A stretch of DNA of 64,000 bases from Roseibaca calidilacus (lineage in GTDB: Bacteria; Pseudomonadota; Alphaproteobacteria; Rhodobacterales; Rhodobacteraceae). Positions within the stretch are counted from its first letter, which is position 1. The number at the start of each line of letters is the position of its first letter. Shown piece after piece: positions 42,590-51,600 of the stretch. The DNA is taken from assembly GCF_001517585.1 (NCBI RefSeq), contig NZ_FBYC01000001.1, positions 124,001-188,000 on the forward strand. Direction: 5' to 3'. The notes below the pieces were generated by a model, which saw nothing but the letters and a program-made list of their open reading frames with translations, ran no database searches and was not told the origin of the DNA. Made by a program: the position numbers and the translations under genes.

Positions 42590-45500
42590 TTAGTGAAAAT
42601 CGCGGCTGGGGAACAGTTTGCGCGCCTGCTCTCGGGGGTGGCGGGCATGGCTTGCGATATTGGGGACGGGGCAGCGGGTTTCATCTGCGCGGCCATCATT
42701 GGCGGCAATGGGCGCTGGCCCCCCAAGTTGGCCGAGCAGGCCCGAGATGTCGTCAATTTGTTCGGCGATGATATGGGTCACTTGCCCCTCGCGCTGCACC
42801 CGGCCTGTGACGCGCAACAGCCGCCCGCCGATGACCGCGCGGCGGAAGCGGTCATATAGGGCTTTCCACACCACGACATTGGCGCAGCCGGTCTCATCTT
42901 CCAGCGTCAGGAACACCACGCCCGATGCCGTTCCGGGGCGCTGGCGGGTAATGACCAGCCCCGCGATGGTGGCGCGGCGGGGGGCTTGGGACAGCTTGTC
43001 ATGCGGCAGGGTGTGCGGCAGCCGTGGGCGCAGCAGTTCCAGCGGATGGGCCCGCAAGGACAGGCGCAGCGACAGGTAATCTTCGACCACCGCTTCGCCC
43101 AATGACATGTCGGGCAGGGTGACAGCGGGTTCTTGCCCGCCTTCGCCATCCAGCCCGAACAGCGGCAAAGGGGCTGGCGCGCGCAAGGCCCGGACCTGCC
43201 AAAGCGCGGTGCGGCGCGACAGGCCAATGGCGGTGAAGGCGTCACCCTCGGCCAGCCGTTCCAGCGTATCGGGGGGCACGCCTGCACGCCGCCACAGGCT
43301 GTCTATGTCCGGGTAGCCATTGCCGCGCGCGGCCACGATCCAGTCGGCATCTTCCTGCCCCACGCCCTTGATCTGGCGAAAGCCCAGCCGCAAGGCCAGC
43401 GCGCCATCCGCGCGCATCTCCAGCGTGCAATCCCATTCGGAATGGTTGATCGAGACGGGGCGAATTTCGACCCCATGTTCGCGCGCGTCGCGCACCAATT
43501 GGGCGGGGGCATAGAACCCCATCGGCTGGCTGTTCAGCAGTGCGCAGGTGAACACCGCCGGATGGTGGCATTTCAGCCAGGCCGAGATATAGACCAGCCG
43601 CGCGAAGCTGGCGGCGTGGCTTTCGGGAAAACCGTAGCTGCCGAAGCCTTCGATCTGCGCAAAGCACCGCGCCGCGAAATCGGGGTCATAGCCGCGCGAC
43701 AGCATGCCGTCGATGAACCGATCCCGAAACCCGCCGATTGTGCCCATGCGTTTGAACGTGGCAAGGGCACGGCGCAGTTGGTCGGCCTCTGCCGGGGTAA
43801 AGCCGGCGGCAACCACGGCAATCTGCATGGCCTGTTCCTGAAACAGCGGCACGCCATAAGTGTGGCCCAGCACTTCCATCATTTGCGGTCCAAGGTCTTC
43901 AACCGCTTCTTTCCCTTGGCGGCGGTTAATGAACGGGTGCACCATGCCGCCCTGAATGGGGCCGGGGCGGACAATGGCGACCTCGCAGACCAGATCGTAA
44001 AAGGCGCGCGGGCGCATGCGCGGTAGAAAGTTTAGCTGCGCGCGGCTTTCCACCTGAAACACGCCAATCGCATCGGCCCGGCAGAGCATGTCATAAACCG
44101 CCGGATCTTCGGGCGGAACATTGGCAAGGTTCAACCGTTGGCCCCGGTGCTGCGCCAGCAGGTCGAAGGATTTGCGGATCGCGGTCAGCATCCCCAGCGC
44201 CAGCACATCGACCTTCAGCAGCCCCAACGTGTCGATGTCGTCCTTGTCCCATTCGATGATGGTGCGGTCTTCCATGGCCGCGTTCTCAATCGGGCACAGA
44301 TCATCCAGCCGCCCCTTGGTTATAACAAACCCGCCCACATGCTGCGACAGGTGGCGTGGAAAACCGATGATCTCTGCAATCAGTGCAAGCGCCTGCCCCA
44401 TGCGGCGGTCGTCCGGGTCCAGCCCAGCCTCGCGCAGGCGGTCGGCATCGGGGGGGGCGGCGGACCAGCCCCAAAGCTGGCCCGACAGCCGCCCGATCAC
44501 ATCGGCGCTTAGGCCCATGACCTTGCCCACCTCGCGGATGGCCGCGCGGGTGCGAAAATGGATAACCGTCGCGGTCAGGCCCGCGCGGTCGCGCCCGTAG
44601 CGGTCATAAATCCACTGGATGACCTCTTCACGGCGTTCATGCTCGAAATCCACGTCAATATCGGGCGGCTCGCCGCGTTCCTTGGAAATGAACCGCTCGA
44701 AAATAAGCGTGATCGATTCGGGCGGCACTTCGGTCACGCCCAGCAGGTAGCACACGACCGAATTGGCGGCAGACCCGCGCCCTTGGCACAGAATGCCGCG
44801 CGACCGGGCGAAGGCGACAATGTCATGCACGGTCAGGAAGTAGGGGGCGTAATCCAGATCCGCGATCAGGCGCAACTCGCGGGTGGTGCGTTCGACAATC
44901 TTGGGCGGCGCGCCTGCGGGGTAGCGGCGGCGCAGCCCCTCGGCCGCCAACCGTTCCAGCCGGGCTTGGGCGGGTTCGCCATTCTGTGCCTCGTCAGGGT
45001 ATTGGTAGCGCAGCTCATCCAGCCCAAAGGCACAGGCATCGGCAATTTGCACCGTGCGGCGCAGCGCGGCGGGGTGGTCGCGGAACATGCGCGCCATTTC
45101 CGCGCCGCCTTTCAGCCGGTGTTCGGCATGGGGCAAGCGGTGTTGACCGATGCTGTCTATGGTCAAGCCCAGCCGCAGGCAGGTCAGCACATCGGCCAGC
45201 GGGCGGCGGGCGGCGCTATGCATCAGCACATCGCCCAGCGCGACCATGGGCAGGCCGGTCGCCTGCGCCCATGCGGCCATTTGCGCCAGCCGTGCCGGGT
45301 CGCGCCCGTCATAACGGGGCGCGGCACCAAGGTAGCACTGGCCGGGGAAATGGCGCAGCATGGCGCGCAGGTCGTCGGGCAAGGGCGCTTGCAACGGGTC
45401 GGGCGGCAGCGCGATCAGGATCATGCCGTGGCAGCCCGCATATAGATCGGCGCGCGCAAGCTGGCACTGGCCCTTGGGCGCGCGGCGCTTGCCAAGGGTC

Positions 45501-45910
45501 AAAAGCCGGGTCAGCCGCGACCATGCCGCCAGGTCGGTGGGCAGGGCCAGCCAATGGGTCGCGCTGTCGGTCAGCACCAGCCGCGCCGCCGGAATCAGCC
45601 GGGGCAGGGGGTGGTCGGACAGCGCCAGCGGTGCGGCATTGGGCGCGGTGGTCTGGCGGCTGGATGGGTCGGTCTGGCGCTGGGCGCGCACGCCTGCGGC
45701 TTGCGCCACCCCCGCGGCGCGCAGCCGCGCCAGTTCCTTCAGCGCCGCATAGGCCCGCACCACGCCCGCCACCGAATTGCGGTCAGTGATGGCAATGGCG
45801 TGCAGCCCCAGCTCAGCCGCGCGCGTGACCAGTTCTTCCGGGTGCGACGCGCCCCGCAAAAAGCTGAAATTCGTTGTCACGCAAAGCTCTGCATAGGCGG
45901 GGTCGGACAT
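42590..45910 (-). CDS. dnaE2: Error-prone DNA polymerase III alpha subunit DnaE2 (ImuC)
   Basis: A C-family polymerase used for SOS mutagenesis, 1106 residues. The PHP domain begins [49 protein letters not shown]. The catalytic palm carries [19 protein letters not shown] and [31 protein letters not shown] (Asp pair in PDIDVDFE) and [14 protein letters not shown]. The C-terminal OB domain includes [35 protein letters not shown] 45910 is chosen because the LexA box at 45927-45941 lies just upstream; longer starts would place that box inside the coding region. imuA and imuB, the usual partners, are not adjacent. Confidence 0.95.
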   Translation of the reverse strand: MSDPAYAELCVTTNFSFLRGASHPEELVTRAAELGLHAIAITDRNSVAGVVRAYAALKELARLRAAGVAQAAGVRAQRQTDPSSRQTTAPNAAPLALSDHPLPRLIPAARLVLTDSATHWLALPTDLAAWSRLTRLLTLGKRRAPKGQCQLARADLYAGCHGMILIALPPDPLQAPLPDDLRAMLRHFPGQCYLGAAPRYDGRDPARLAQMAAWAQATGLPMVALGDVLMHSAARRPLADVLTCLRLGLTIDSIGQHRLPHAEHRLKGGAEMARMFRDHPAALRRTVQIADACAFGLDELRYQYPDEAQNGEPAQARLERLAAEGLRRRYPAGAPPKIVERTTRELRLIADLDYAPYFLTVHDIVAFARSRGILCQGRGSAANSVVCYLLGVTEVPPESITLIFERFISKERGEPPDIDVDFEHERREEVIQWIYDRYGRDRAGLTATVIHFRTRAAIREVGKVMGLSADVIGRLSGQLWGWSAAPPDADRLREAGLDPDDRRMGQALALIAEIIGFPRHLSQHVGGFVITKGRLDDLCPIENAAMEDRTIIEWDKDDIDTLGLLKVDVLALGMLTAIRKSFDLLAQHRGQRLNLANVPPEDPAVYDMLCRADAIGVFQVESRAQLNFLPRMRPRAFYDLVCEVAIVRPGPIQGGMVHPFINRRQGKEAVEDLGPQMMEVLGHTYGVPLFQEQAMQIAVVAAGFTPAEADQLRRALATFKRMGTIGGFRDRFIDGMLSRGYDPDFAARCFAQIEGFGSYGFPESHAASFARLVYISAWLKCHHPAVFTCALLNSQPMGFYAPAQLVRDAREHGVEIRPVSINHSEWDCTLEMRADGALALRLGFRQIKGVGQEDADWIVAARGNGYPDIDSLWRRAGVPPDTLERLAEGDAFTAIGLSRRTALWQVRALRAPAPLPLFGLDGEGGQEPAVTLPDMSLGEAVVEDYLSLRLSLRAHPLELLRPRLPHTLPHDKLSQAPRRATIAGLVITRQRPGTASGVVFLTLEDETGCANVVVWKALYDRFRRAVIGGRLLRVTGRVQREGQVTHIIAEQIDDISGLLGQLGGPAPIAANDGRADETRCPVPNIASHARHPREQARKLFPSRDFH

Positions 45911-45926
45911 GGTGGGCCTTGGGTTT

Positions 45927-45941
45927 GTTCCTGATTTGTTC
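45927..45941 (-). promoter_or_regulatory. LexA (SOS) box upstream of dnaE2
   Basis: On the coding strand GAAC-N7-GAAC (plus strand GTTC, CTGATTT, GTTC), the direct-repeat form bound by alphaproteobacterial LexA. It ends 16 nt before the dnaE2 ATG, next to a TATATG -10-like element. Confidence 0.85.
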
Positions 45942-45993
45942 ATATATCTGGCGCGCTCCCCAAGTCGAGTCCCCATGCCCGCGTGCAAACCCC

Positions 45994-46022
45994 TTGCGTT
46001 CGGGCGCGCATGGGCCTATATC
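45994..46022 (+). promoter_or_regulatory. Sigma-70 promoter for rimP-nusA-ylxR-infB
   Basis: TTGCGT (45994-45999), a 17-nt spacer, TATATC (46017-46022). Transcription would start near 46029, giving a leader of about 87 nt that contains a terminator. Confidence 0.7.
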
Positions 46023-46028
46023 GGCGTT

Positions 46029-46115
46029 CAACAGCGGCGTGTCGAAAGATACCCACCGGAAATTTCAACGGGCCGCACGGCCCGTTTTTTGTTTTCCGCA
46101 CCCCAAGGAGGGGTC
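46029..46115 (+). ncRNA. rimP leader RNA with attenuator hairpin
   Basis: Between the promoter and rimP the leader carries a hairpin ACGGGCC, loop GCAC, GGCCCGT (46068-46085) followed by a T-run to 46090, then 25 nt to the rimP ATG with AAGGAGGGG as RBS. The terminator inside a 5' leader of the operon encoding NusA, a termination factor, suggests autoregulation by attenuation. A rimP leader motif of this kind is described for alphaproteobacteria; membership is inferred here from position and structure, not from a covariance search. Confidence 0.65.
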
Positions 46116-46715
46116 ATGTCCGACCTGATCGCGAAAACCACGCTCGACCAGCGGCTGGCGGCCATCGTGTCCCCGGTGATCGAAGGTCTGGGCTTTGAAC
46201 TGGTGCGCCTGCGGGTGATGTCGGGCAAAAGCCGAACGCTTCAGATCATGGCTGACCGCCCTGATGGCGGCATCGAAGTGCAGGATTGCGCCGATATTTC
46301 CACCGCCATCTCTGCCGTGCTGGATGTCGAAGATCCGCTGGAAGATGCCTATACGCTGGAAGTGTCCAGCCCCGGCATTGACCGTCCCCTGACCCGGCTG
46401 AAAGATTTCGACGTCTGGAACGGGTATGAGGCGCGGATCGAGACGACCGAACTGATCGACGGTCGCCGCCGCTTCAAGGGTCTGCTGGCGGGGGTCGAAG
46501 GTGACGAGGTGCTGATCGAACTGGAAGAAGGCGACGAAACCGTCACCATCGGCCTGCAATTCGACTGGCTGTCGGATGCCAAACTGGTCCTGACGGATGA
46601 CCTGATCGCGGAAATGCTGCGCGCCCGCAAAGCCAGCGGCGCCATAGACGAATCGCAATTCGACGAGATTGAAACCGACGCGCCGGACGACCACGCGCGC
46701 CCCGAGGAGAGCTGA
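46116..46715 (+). CDS. rimP: Ribosome maturation factor RimP
   Basis: A 199-residue 30S assembly factor. The N-terminal alpha/beta domain runs from [21 protein letters not shown] with [52 protein letters not shown], the RimP signature, and an Sm-like C-terminal domain follows ([20 protein letters not shown]). The acidic tail of about 30 residues is typical of alphaproteobacteria. ATG 46116 has AAGGAGGGG 5-6 nt upstream. It ends 1 nt before nusA and is the first gene of an operon with nusA, ylxR and infB. Confidence 0.95.
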   Translation: MSDLIAKTTLDQRLAAIVSPVIEGLGFELVRLRVMSGKSRTLQIMADRPDGGIEVQDCADISTAISAVLDVEDPLEDAYTLEVSSPGIDRPLTRLKDFDVWNGYEARIETTELIDGRRRFKGLLAGVEGDEVLIELEEGDETVTIGLQFDWLSDAKLVLTDDLIAEMLRARKASGAIDESQFDEIETDAPDDHARPEES

Positions 46716-46716
46716 G

Positions 46717-48336
46717 ATGGCCATTACATCTGCAAACCAGTTGGAACTGCTGCAAACCGCCGAAGCTGTGGCGCGCGAAAAGATGATCGACGCCGAACTG
46801 GTGATAGAGGCGATGGAAGACAGCCTCGCCCGGGCGGCGAAATCGCGCTACGGGGCGGATATGGACATTCGCGTATCCATCGACCGCAAAACCGGCGTGG
46901 CCACCTTTACCCGCGTGCGCACCGTGGTCGAGGATGATGCGCTGGAAAACCACCACGCCGAACTGACCGTCAAACAGGCCGCGCCCTATCTGGATGACCC
47001 CAAGGTCGGCGACGAGATCATCGACGAAGTGCCGCCCGTCGAACTTGGCCGTATTGCCGCGCAATCGGCCAAGCAGGTCATCTTGCAGCGCGTGCGCGAA
47101 GCCGAGCGTGACCGTCAGTATGAGGAATTCAAGGATCGCGCGCGCACCATCATCAACGGTGTCGTGAAGCGCGAAGAATATGGCAATATCATCGTCGATG
47201 TGGGCGCGGGCGAAGCGATCCTGCGCCGCAACGAAAAGATCGGCCGCGAAAGCTACCGCAACGGCGACCGCATCCGCTGCTATGTCAAGGATGTGCGCCG
47301 CGAAGCGCGCGGGCCGCAGATCTTCCTGTCGCGCACCGCGCCCGAATTCATGGCCGAATTGTTCAAGATGGAAGTGCCGGAAATCTATGACGGCATCATA
47401 GAGATCAAGGCCGTCGCCCGCGACCCCGGCTCGCGCGCCAAGATCGGCGTCATCTCCTACGATTCGGGCATTGACCCGGTCGGCGCTTGCGTCGGTATGC
47501 GCGGCAGCCGTGTGCAGGCCGTGGTGAACGAGCTTCAGGGCGAAAAGATCGACATCATTCCGTGGACCGAAGATCAGGCCACTTTCCTTGTGAATGCGCT
47601 GCAACCGGCAGAGGTCAGCAAGGTCGTGATCGACGAGGAAGCTGGCAAGATCGAAGTGGTCGTGCCGGATGAACAATTGTCGCTGGCGATTGGCCGTCGC
47701 GGTCAGAACGTGCGCTTGGCCAGCCAGTTGACGGGTCTGGACATCGACATCCTTACCGAATCGGACGAATCAGCCCGCCGTCAGGCCGAATTCGCCGCCC
47801 GCACCAAGCTGTTCATGGATGAATTGGACATTGACGAAATGATGGCCCAGCTTCTGGTCGCGGAAGAATTCACCGCGCTGGAAGAGGTCGCTTATGTCGA
47901 GCTGGACGAATTGCTGGCGATTGACGGCTTCGACGAAGAAACCGCCGAGGAGTTGCAGACCCGTGCGCGCGAGCGTCTTGAAGCGGTCGCTGCTGCCGCG
48001 CTGGCAAATGCGCGCGAATTGGGTGCCGAAGACAGCCTGATTGAATTCGACGGCCTGACCCCCCAGATGGTAGAGGCCTTGGCGAAAGACGGCATCAAGA
48101 CGCTGGAAGATTTCGCCACCTGCGCCGATTGGGAATTGGCCGGTGGTTGGACCACCGTCAATGGCGAGCGCGTCAAGGATGAAGGCTTGCTGGAACCCTT
48201 CGACATGAGCCTTGAAGAAGCGCAAACGCTGGTCATGACCGCGCGCGTTTTGCTAGGGTGGGTCGACCCGACCGAGATGGACGCCGAAGCCGGGGAAGCC
48301 GAAGACGACGCCGAGGCAGAAGAAGAAACGCGCTAG
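46717..48336 (+). CDS. nusA: Transcription termination/antitermination protein NusA
   Basis: A 539-residue RNA polymerase-binding factor. The N-terminal RNAP-binding domain (ITSANQLELLQTAEAVAREKMIDAELVIEAMEDSLARAAKSRYG) is followed by S1 (NIIVDVGAGEAILRRNEKIGRESYRNGDRIRCYVKDVRREARGPQIFLSR), two KH domains (EIKAVARDPGSRAKIGV, CVGMRGSRVQAVVNELQGEKIDII, LSLAIGRRGQNVRLASQLTG) and two C-terminal acidic repeats (LDIDEMMAQLLVAEEFTALEEVAYV and ALAKDGIKTLEDFATCADWEL). It ends in a highly acidic tail. The ATG is 1 nt after the rimP stop with GGAGAG upstream. Confidence 0.96.
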   Translation: MAITSANQLELLQTAEAVAREKMIDAELVIEAMEDSLARAAKSRYGADMDIRVSIDRKTGVATFTRVRTVVEDDALENHHAELTVKQAAPYLDDPKVGDEIIDEVPPVELGRIAAQSAKQVILQRVREAERDRQYEEFKDRARTIINGVVKREEYGNIIVDVGAGEAILRRNEKIGRESYRNGDRIRCYVKDVRREARGPQIFLSRTAPEFMAELFKMEVPEIYDGIIEIKAVARDPGSRAKIGVISYDSGIDPVGACVGMRGSRVQAVVNELQGEKIDIIPWTEDQATFLVNALQPAEVSKVVIDEEAGKIEVVVPDEQLSLAIGRRGQNVRLASQLTGLDIDILTESDESARRQAEFAARTKLFMDELDIDEMMAQLLVAEEFTALEEVAYVELDELLAIDGFDEETAEELQTRARERLEAVAAAALANARELGAEDSLIEFDGLTPQMVEALAKDGIKTLEDFATCADWELAGGWTTVNGERVKDEGLLEPFDMSLEEAQTLVMTARVLLGWVDPTEMDAEAGEAEDDAEAEEETR

Positions 48337-48346
48337 GATCAACCAC

Positions 48347-48979
48347 ATGGCACGCGGCGGGCGCAAAGAAGAACGCGACGGGCCCGAGCGGCGCTGCATC
48401 GCCACGGGGCAAAGCCAGCCCGCGCGCGGGCTGATCCGTTTCGTGGTCGGACCCGATAGCCAGATCGTTCCTGACGTGGCGGGCAAACTGCCGGGTCGGG
48501 GCATTTGGGTCAGCGCCGATCGCGCGGCCTTGGATCTGGCGGTGAAAAAGAAGCTCTTTGCCCGCGCGGCGCGTCAGCAGGTCATGGTTCCCGAAGGGTT
48601 GGCCGAGCTTGTCACCGCGCTGGTGCGGCAAAGGGTGATCGACCTGTTGTCGCTTGCGCGTAAAAGTGGGCAGGCCATTGCGGGTTATGAGAAATGCCGC
48701 GAACTGGCCATGACGGGCGAGATGGCGGTGCTTATTCAGGCCGCCGACGGATCGACCCGCGGCAAAACCAAATTGCGCCCGCCCGAGGGTGACGCGACCT
48801 ATATCGGCTGGCTGACAGCCCAGGAACTGGGTTTGGCTTTTGGTCGTGAACATGTGATACATGCCGCGCTTCGTGCTGGCGGATTGCGGCGACCTGTTGT
48901 AGAGGAAGCGGCAAGACTGGCAGGACTGCGCACAGATATCGGTGGATATGCCACCGGAGAGGATAAGACGGACGCATGA
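48347..48979 (+). CDS. YlxR/L7Ae-type RNA-binding protein
   Basis: A 210-residue protein fusing an N-terminal YlxR (DUF448) domain ([51 protein letters not shown]) to a C-terminal L7Ae/YlxQ-like domain ([44 protein letters not shown]). In other bacteria these two domains are separate neighbours of nusA and infB. The GRG-W segment is the RNA-binding face of YlxR. Overlaps infB by ATGA; part of the rimP operon. Confidence 0.92.
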   Translation: MARGGRKEERDGPERRCIATGQSQPARGLIRFVVGPDSQIVPDVAGKLPGRGIWVSADRAALDLAVKKKLFARAARQQVMVPEGLAELVTALVRQRVIDLLSLARKSGQAIAGYEKCRELAMTGEMAVLIQAADGSTRGKTKLRPPEGDATYIGWLTAQELGLAFGREHVIHAALRAGGLRRPVVEEAARLAGLRTDIGGYATGEDKTDA

Positions 48980-51492
48980 GCGATACAGACGGTAAAAAGA
49001 CACTCGGACTGGGCGGACAAGGTGGTCAGGTGAAGCAAAGCTTCAGCCATGGGCGCACGAAATCGGTCGTGGTCGAGAAAAAGCGCAAGCGCGTTGTGGT
49101 CCCCAAGGCTGGGGCGCAGCAGGGTGCGGGTGCTGGAAAGCCGTCCGGCACGCCCAAATCGGACCCGTCGCGCCGTCCGGCTGGTATCTCTGAAGCAGAG
49201 ATGGATCGCCGTCTGAAGGCACTTGCCGCCGCCAAGGCGCGCGAGACCGAGGAAGCCGCCGCGCGCGAAGCCGAGGAAAAGGCCCGCGAGGAAGAGCGCC
49301 AGCGCCGCCGCGAAGAGGCAGAGGCCCGCGAACGCGAAGAGCGCGAGCGCGAAGCCGCCCTGCGCGCCAAGGAAGAAGAAGACGCCCGCGCCAAGGCAGA
49401 GGAAAAGGCAGAGGAAGAGGCACGCAAGGCCCGCAAGGCGGCGCCGCCGCCTGCCGAACCGGCAGCCCCCGCTGTGCCCGAAGCCCCCTTGTCAGAGCGC
49501 GCGCGCCCGGCTGGCGGCGAGTCGCGCAAACCTGCAAAGCGGGTGGAAGACGACCGTGGCGGTCGTCCGTCCAAACCGCGCGAGGATGGCGGACGCCGCT
49601 CCGGCAAGCTGACGTTGAACGACGCGCTGACCGGTGGTGGTGGGCGGGAACGCTCCATGGCCGCGATGAAGCGCAAGCAGGAACGCGCCCGTCAAAAGGC
49701 GATGGGCCAGACCCAGTCGCGCGAAAAGGTCGTGCGCGAAGTGCAACTGCCTGAAACCATCGTGGTGCAGGAACTGGCCAACCGCATGGCCGAACGCGCC
49801 GCAGATGTGGTCAAGTCGTTGATGAAGATGGGTGTCATGGCCACCATGAACCAGTCCATCGACGCCGACACGGCCGAACTCATCATCGAGGAATTCGGCC
49901 ACAAGATGGTGCGTGTTTCCGACTCGGATGTGGAACAGGTGATCGAACAGGTCGCGGACAACCCCGAAGACCTGCAATCGCGCCCGCCGATCATCACGAT
50001 CATGGGGCATGTGGACCACGGCAAGACCTCGCTTCTGGATGCTATCCGCAAGACAAACGTGGTCTCTGGCGAAGCTGGTGGCATTACCCAGCATATCGGG
50101 GCCTATCAGGTCACGACCGAAAGCGGAGCGGTGCTGTCCTTCTTGGACACGCCGGGCCACGCGGCCTTTACCAGCATGCGCGCGCGCGGTGCCAATGTGA
50201 CCGATATCGTGGTTCTGGTTGTGGCCGCTGACGACTCTGTCATGCCGCAGACGATCGAAGCGATCAACCACGCCCGCGCCGCCAAGGTGCCGATGATCGT
50301 GGCCATCAACAAATGCGACAAGCCCGCCGCAGACGCCAACAAGGTCCGCACGGAACTGTTGCAGCATGAGGTTGTGGTCGAAGCCATGTCGGGCGATGTG
50401 CAGGATGTGGAAGTATCCGCGGTGACCGGCAAGGGCTTGGACGAACTGCTGGAAGCCATCGCGCTTCAAGCGGAAATCCTTGAACTGCAAGCAAACCCCG
50501 ACCGCGCCGCCATGGGTGCCGTGATCGAAGCGCAGCTTGACGTGGGCCGCGGCCCCGTGGCGACCGTTCTGGTGCAGAACGGCACGCTGCGCCAAGGCGA
50601 TATTTTCGTTGTGGGCGAACAGTGGGGCAAGGTGCGTGCGCTTCAGAACGATCAGGGCGCGCGTGTCAAGGAAGCTGGCCCCTCTGTGCCGGTCGAGGTG
50701 CTGGGCCTGAACGGCACGCCCGAAGCGGGCGATGTGCTGAACGTGGTCGAAACCGAAGCGCAGGCGCGTGAAATCGCCGAATACCGCCAGCAGGCGGCCA
50801 AGGACAAGCGCGCCGCTGCCGGGGCTGCGACCACGCTGGAACAGCTTATGGCCAAGGCCAAGGAAGACAAGGACGTGGCCGAGCTGCCCGTGCTGGTCAA
50901 GGCCGATGTGCAAGGTTCGGCCGAAGCCATCGTGCAGGCTTTGGAAAAGATCGGCAATGACGAGGTGCGCGTGCGCGTCCTGCATTACGGTGTTGGTGCG
51001 ATTACCGATACAGATGTGGGCCTTGCCGAAGCATCCGGCGCGCCGATCATCGGGTTCAACGTGCGGGCAAATGCCTCTGCGCGGAATTCGGCCAACCAGA
51101 AGGGCGTGGAACTGCGCTACTACTCGATCATTTATGATCTGGTCGACGACATCAAGGCTGCCGCATCGGGCCTTTTGTCCGCCGAAGTGCGCGAAAACTT
51201 CATCGGCTATGCCGAGATCCGCGAAGTGTTCAAGGTCACGGGCGTTGGCAAGGTGGCCGGCTGTCTGGTCACCGAGGGCGTGGCGCGCCGCTCTGCGGGC
51301 GTGCGCCTGCTGCGCGACAACGTGGTGATCCACGAAGGCACGCTGAAAACCCTCAAGCGCTTCAAGGACGAGGTCAAAGAAGTGCAGTCGGGTCAGGAAT
51401 GCGGGATGGCGTTTGAAAATTACGACGATATCCGCCCGAAAGATGTGATCGAAATCTTCGAACGTGAAGAAGTCGAGCGCAGCCTGACTTAA
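48976..51492 (+). CDS. infB: Translation initiation factor IF-2
   Basis: Delivers fMet-tRNA to the 30S subunit with GTP. The 838-residue protein begins with an IF2_assoc-type stretch ([20 protein letters not shown] and [18 protein letters not shown]) and a long charged, Glu/Arg/Ala-rich coiled region (about residues 75-160), low complexity as in other alphaproteobacteria. The G domain follows: G1 [13 protein letters not shown] (about residue 342 on), G3 [18 protein letters not shown]4 VAINKCDKP. Then come domain II, domain III ([20 protein letters not shown]) and the C2 fMet-tRNA-binding domain ([34 protein letters not shown]). It ends at a strong terminator. Confidence 0.97.
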   Translation: MSDTDGKKTLGLGGQGGQVKQSFSHGRTKSVVVEKKRKRVVVPKAGAQQGAGAGKPSGTPKSDPSRRPAGISEAEMDRRLKALAAAKARETEEAAAREAEEKAREEERQRRREEAEAREREEREREAALRAKEEEDARAKAEEKAEEEARKARKAAPPPAEPAAPAVPEAPLSERARPAGGESRKPAKRVEDDRGGRPSKPREDGGRRSGKLTLNDALTGGGGRERSMAAMKRKQERARQKAMGQTQSREKVVREVQLPETIVVQELANRMAERAADVVKSLMKMGVMATMNQSIDADTAELIIEEFGHKMVRVSDSDVEQVIEQVADNPEDLQSRPPIITIMGHVDHGKTSLLDAIRKTNVVSGEAGGITQHIGAYQVTTESGAVLSFLDTPGHAAFTSMRARGANVTDIVVLVVAADDSVMPQTIEAINHARAAKVPMIVAINKCDKPAADANKVRTELLQHEVVVEAMSGDVQDVEVSAVTGKGLDELLEAIALQAEILELQANPDRAAMGAVIEAQLDVGRGPVATVLVQNGTLRQGDIFVVGEQWGKVRALQNDQGARVKEAGPSVPVEVLGLNGTPEAGDVLNVVETEAQAREIAEYRQQAAKDKRAAAGAATTLEQLMAKAKEDKDVAELPVLVKADVQGSAEAIVQALEKIGNDEVRVRVLHYGVGAITDTDVGLAEASGAPIIGFNVRANASARNSANQKGVELRYYSIIYDLVDDIKAAASGLLSAEVRENFIGYAEIREVFKVTGVGKVAGCLVTEGVARRSAGVRLLRDNVVIHEGTLKTLKRFKDEVKEVQSGQECGMAFENYDDIRPKDVIEIFEREEVERSLT

Positions 51493-51508
51493 GGCAAGAT
51501 TGTCGAAG

Positions 51509-51536
51509 AAAAAGGGCGCATTTCGCGCCCTTTTTT
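51509..51536 (+). terminator. Intrinsic terminator after infB
   Basis: GGGCGC and GCGCCC with loop ATTTC, flanked by A and T runs that extend the stem, then TTTTTT. The arms with A/T ends could also act on the opposite strand for the convergent DUF1989–GcvT gene. Confidence 0.88.
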
Positions 51537-51600
51537 ATGCCCTTAGCTGAATGTCCCCCGTCCCAAGCTTGCGGGCAGTCATGGGTGCCGCCCTGTGGCG

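Noticed and set aside
49492-51333. A 613-codon minus-strand frame
   Set aside because: It is a shadow of infB, with no RBS or domain and a composition typical of antisense frames.
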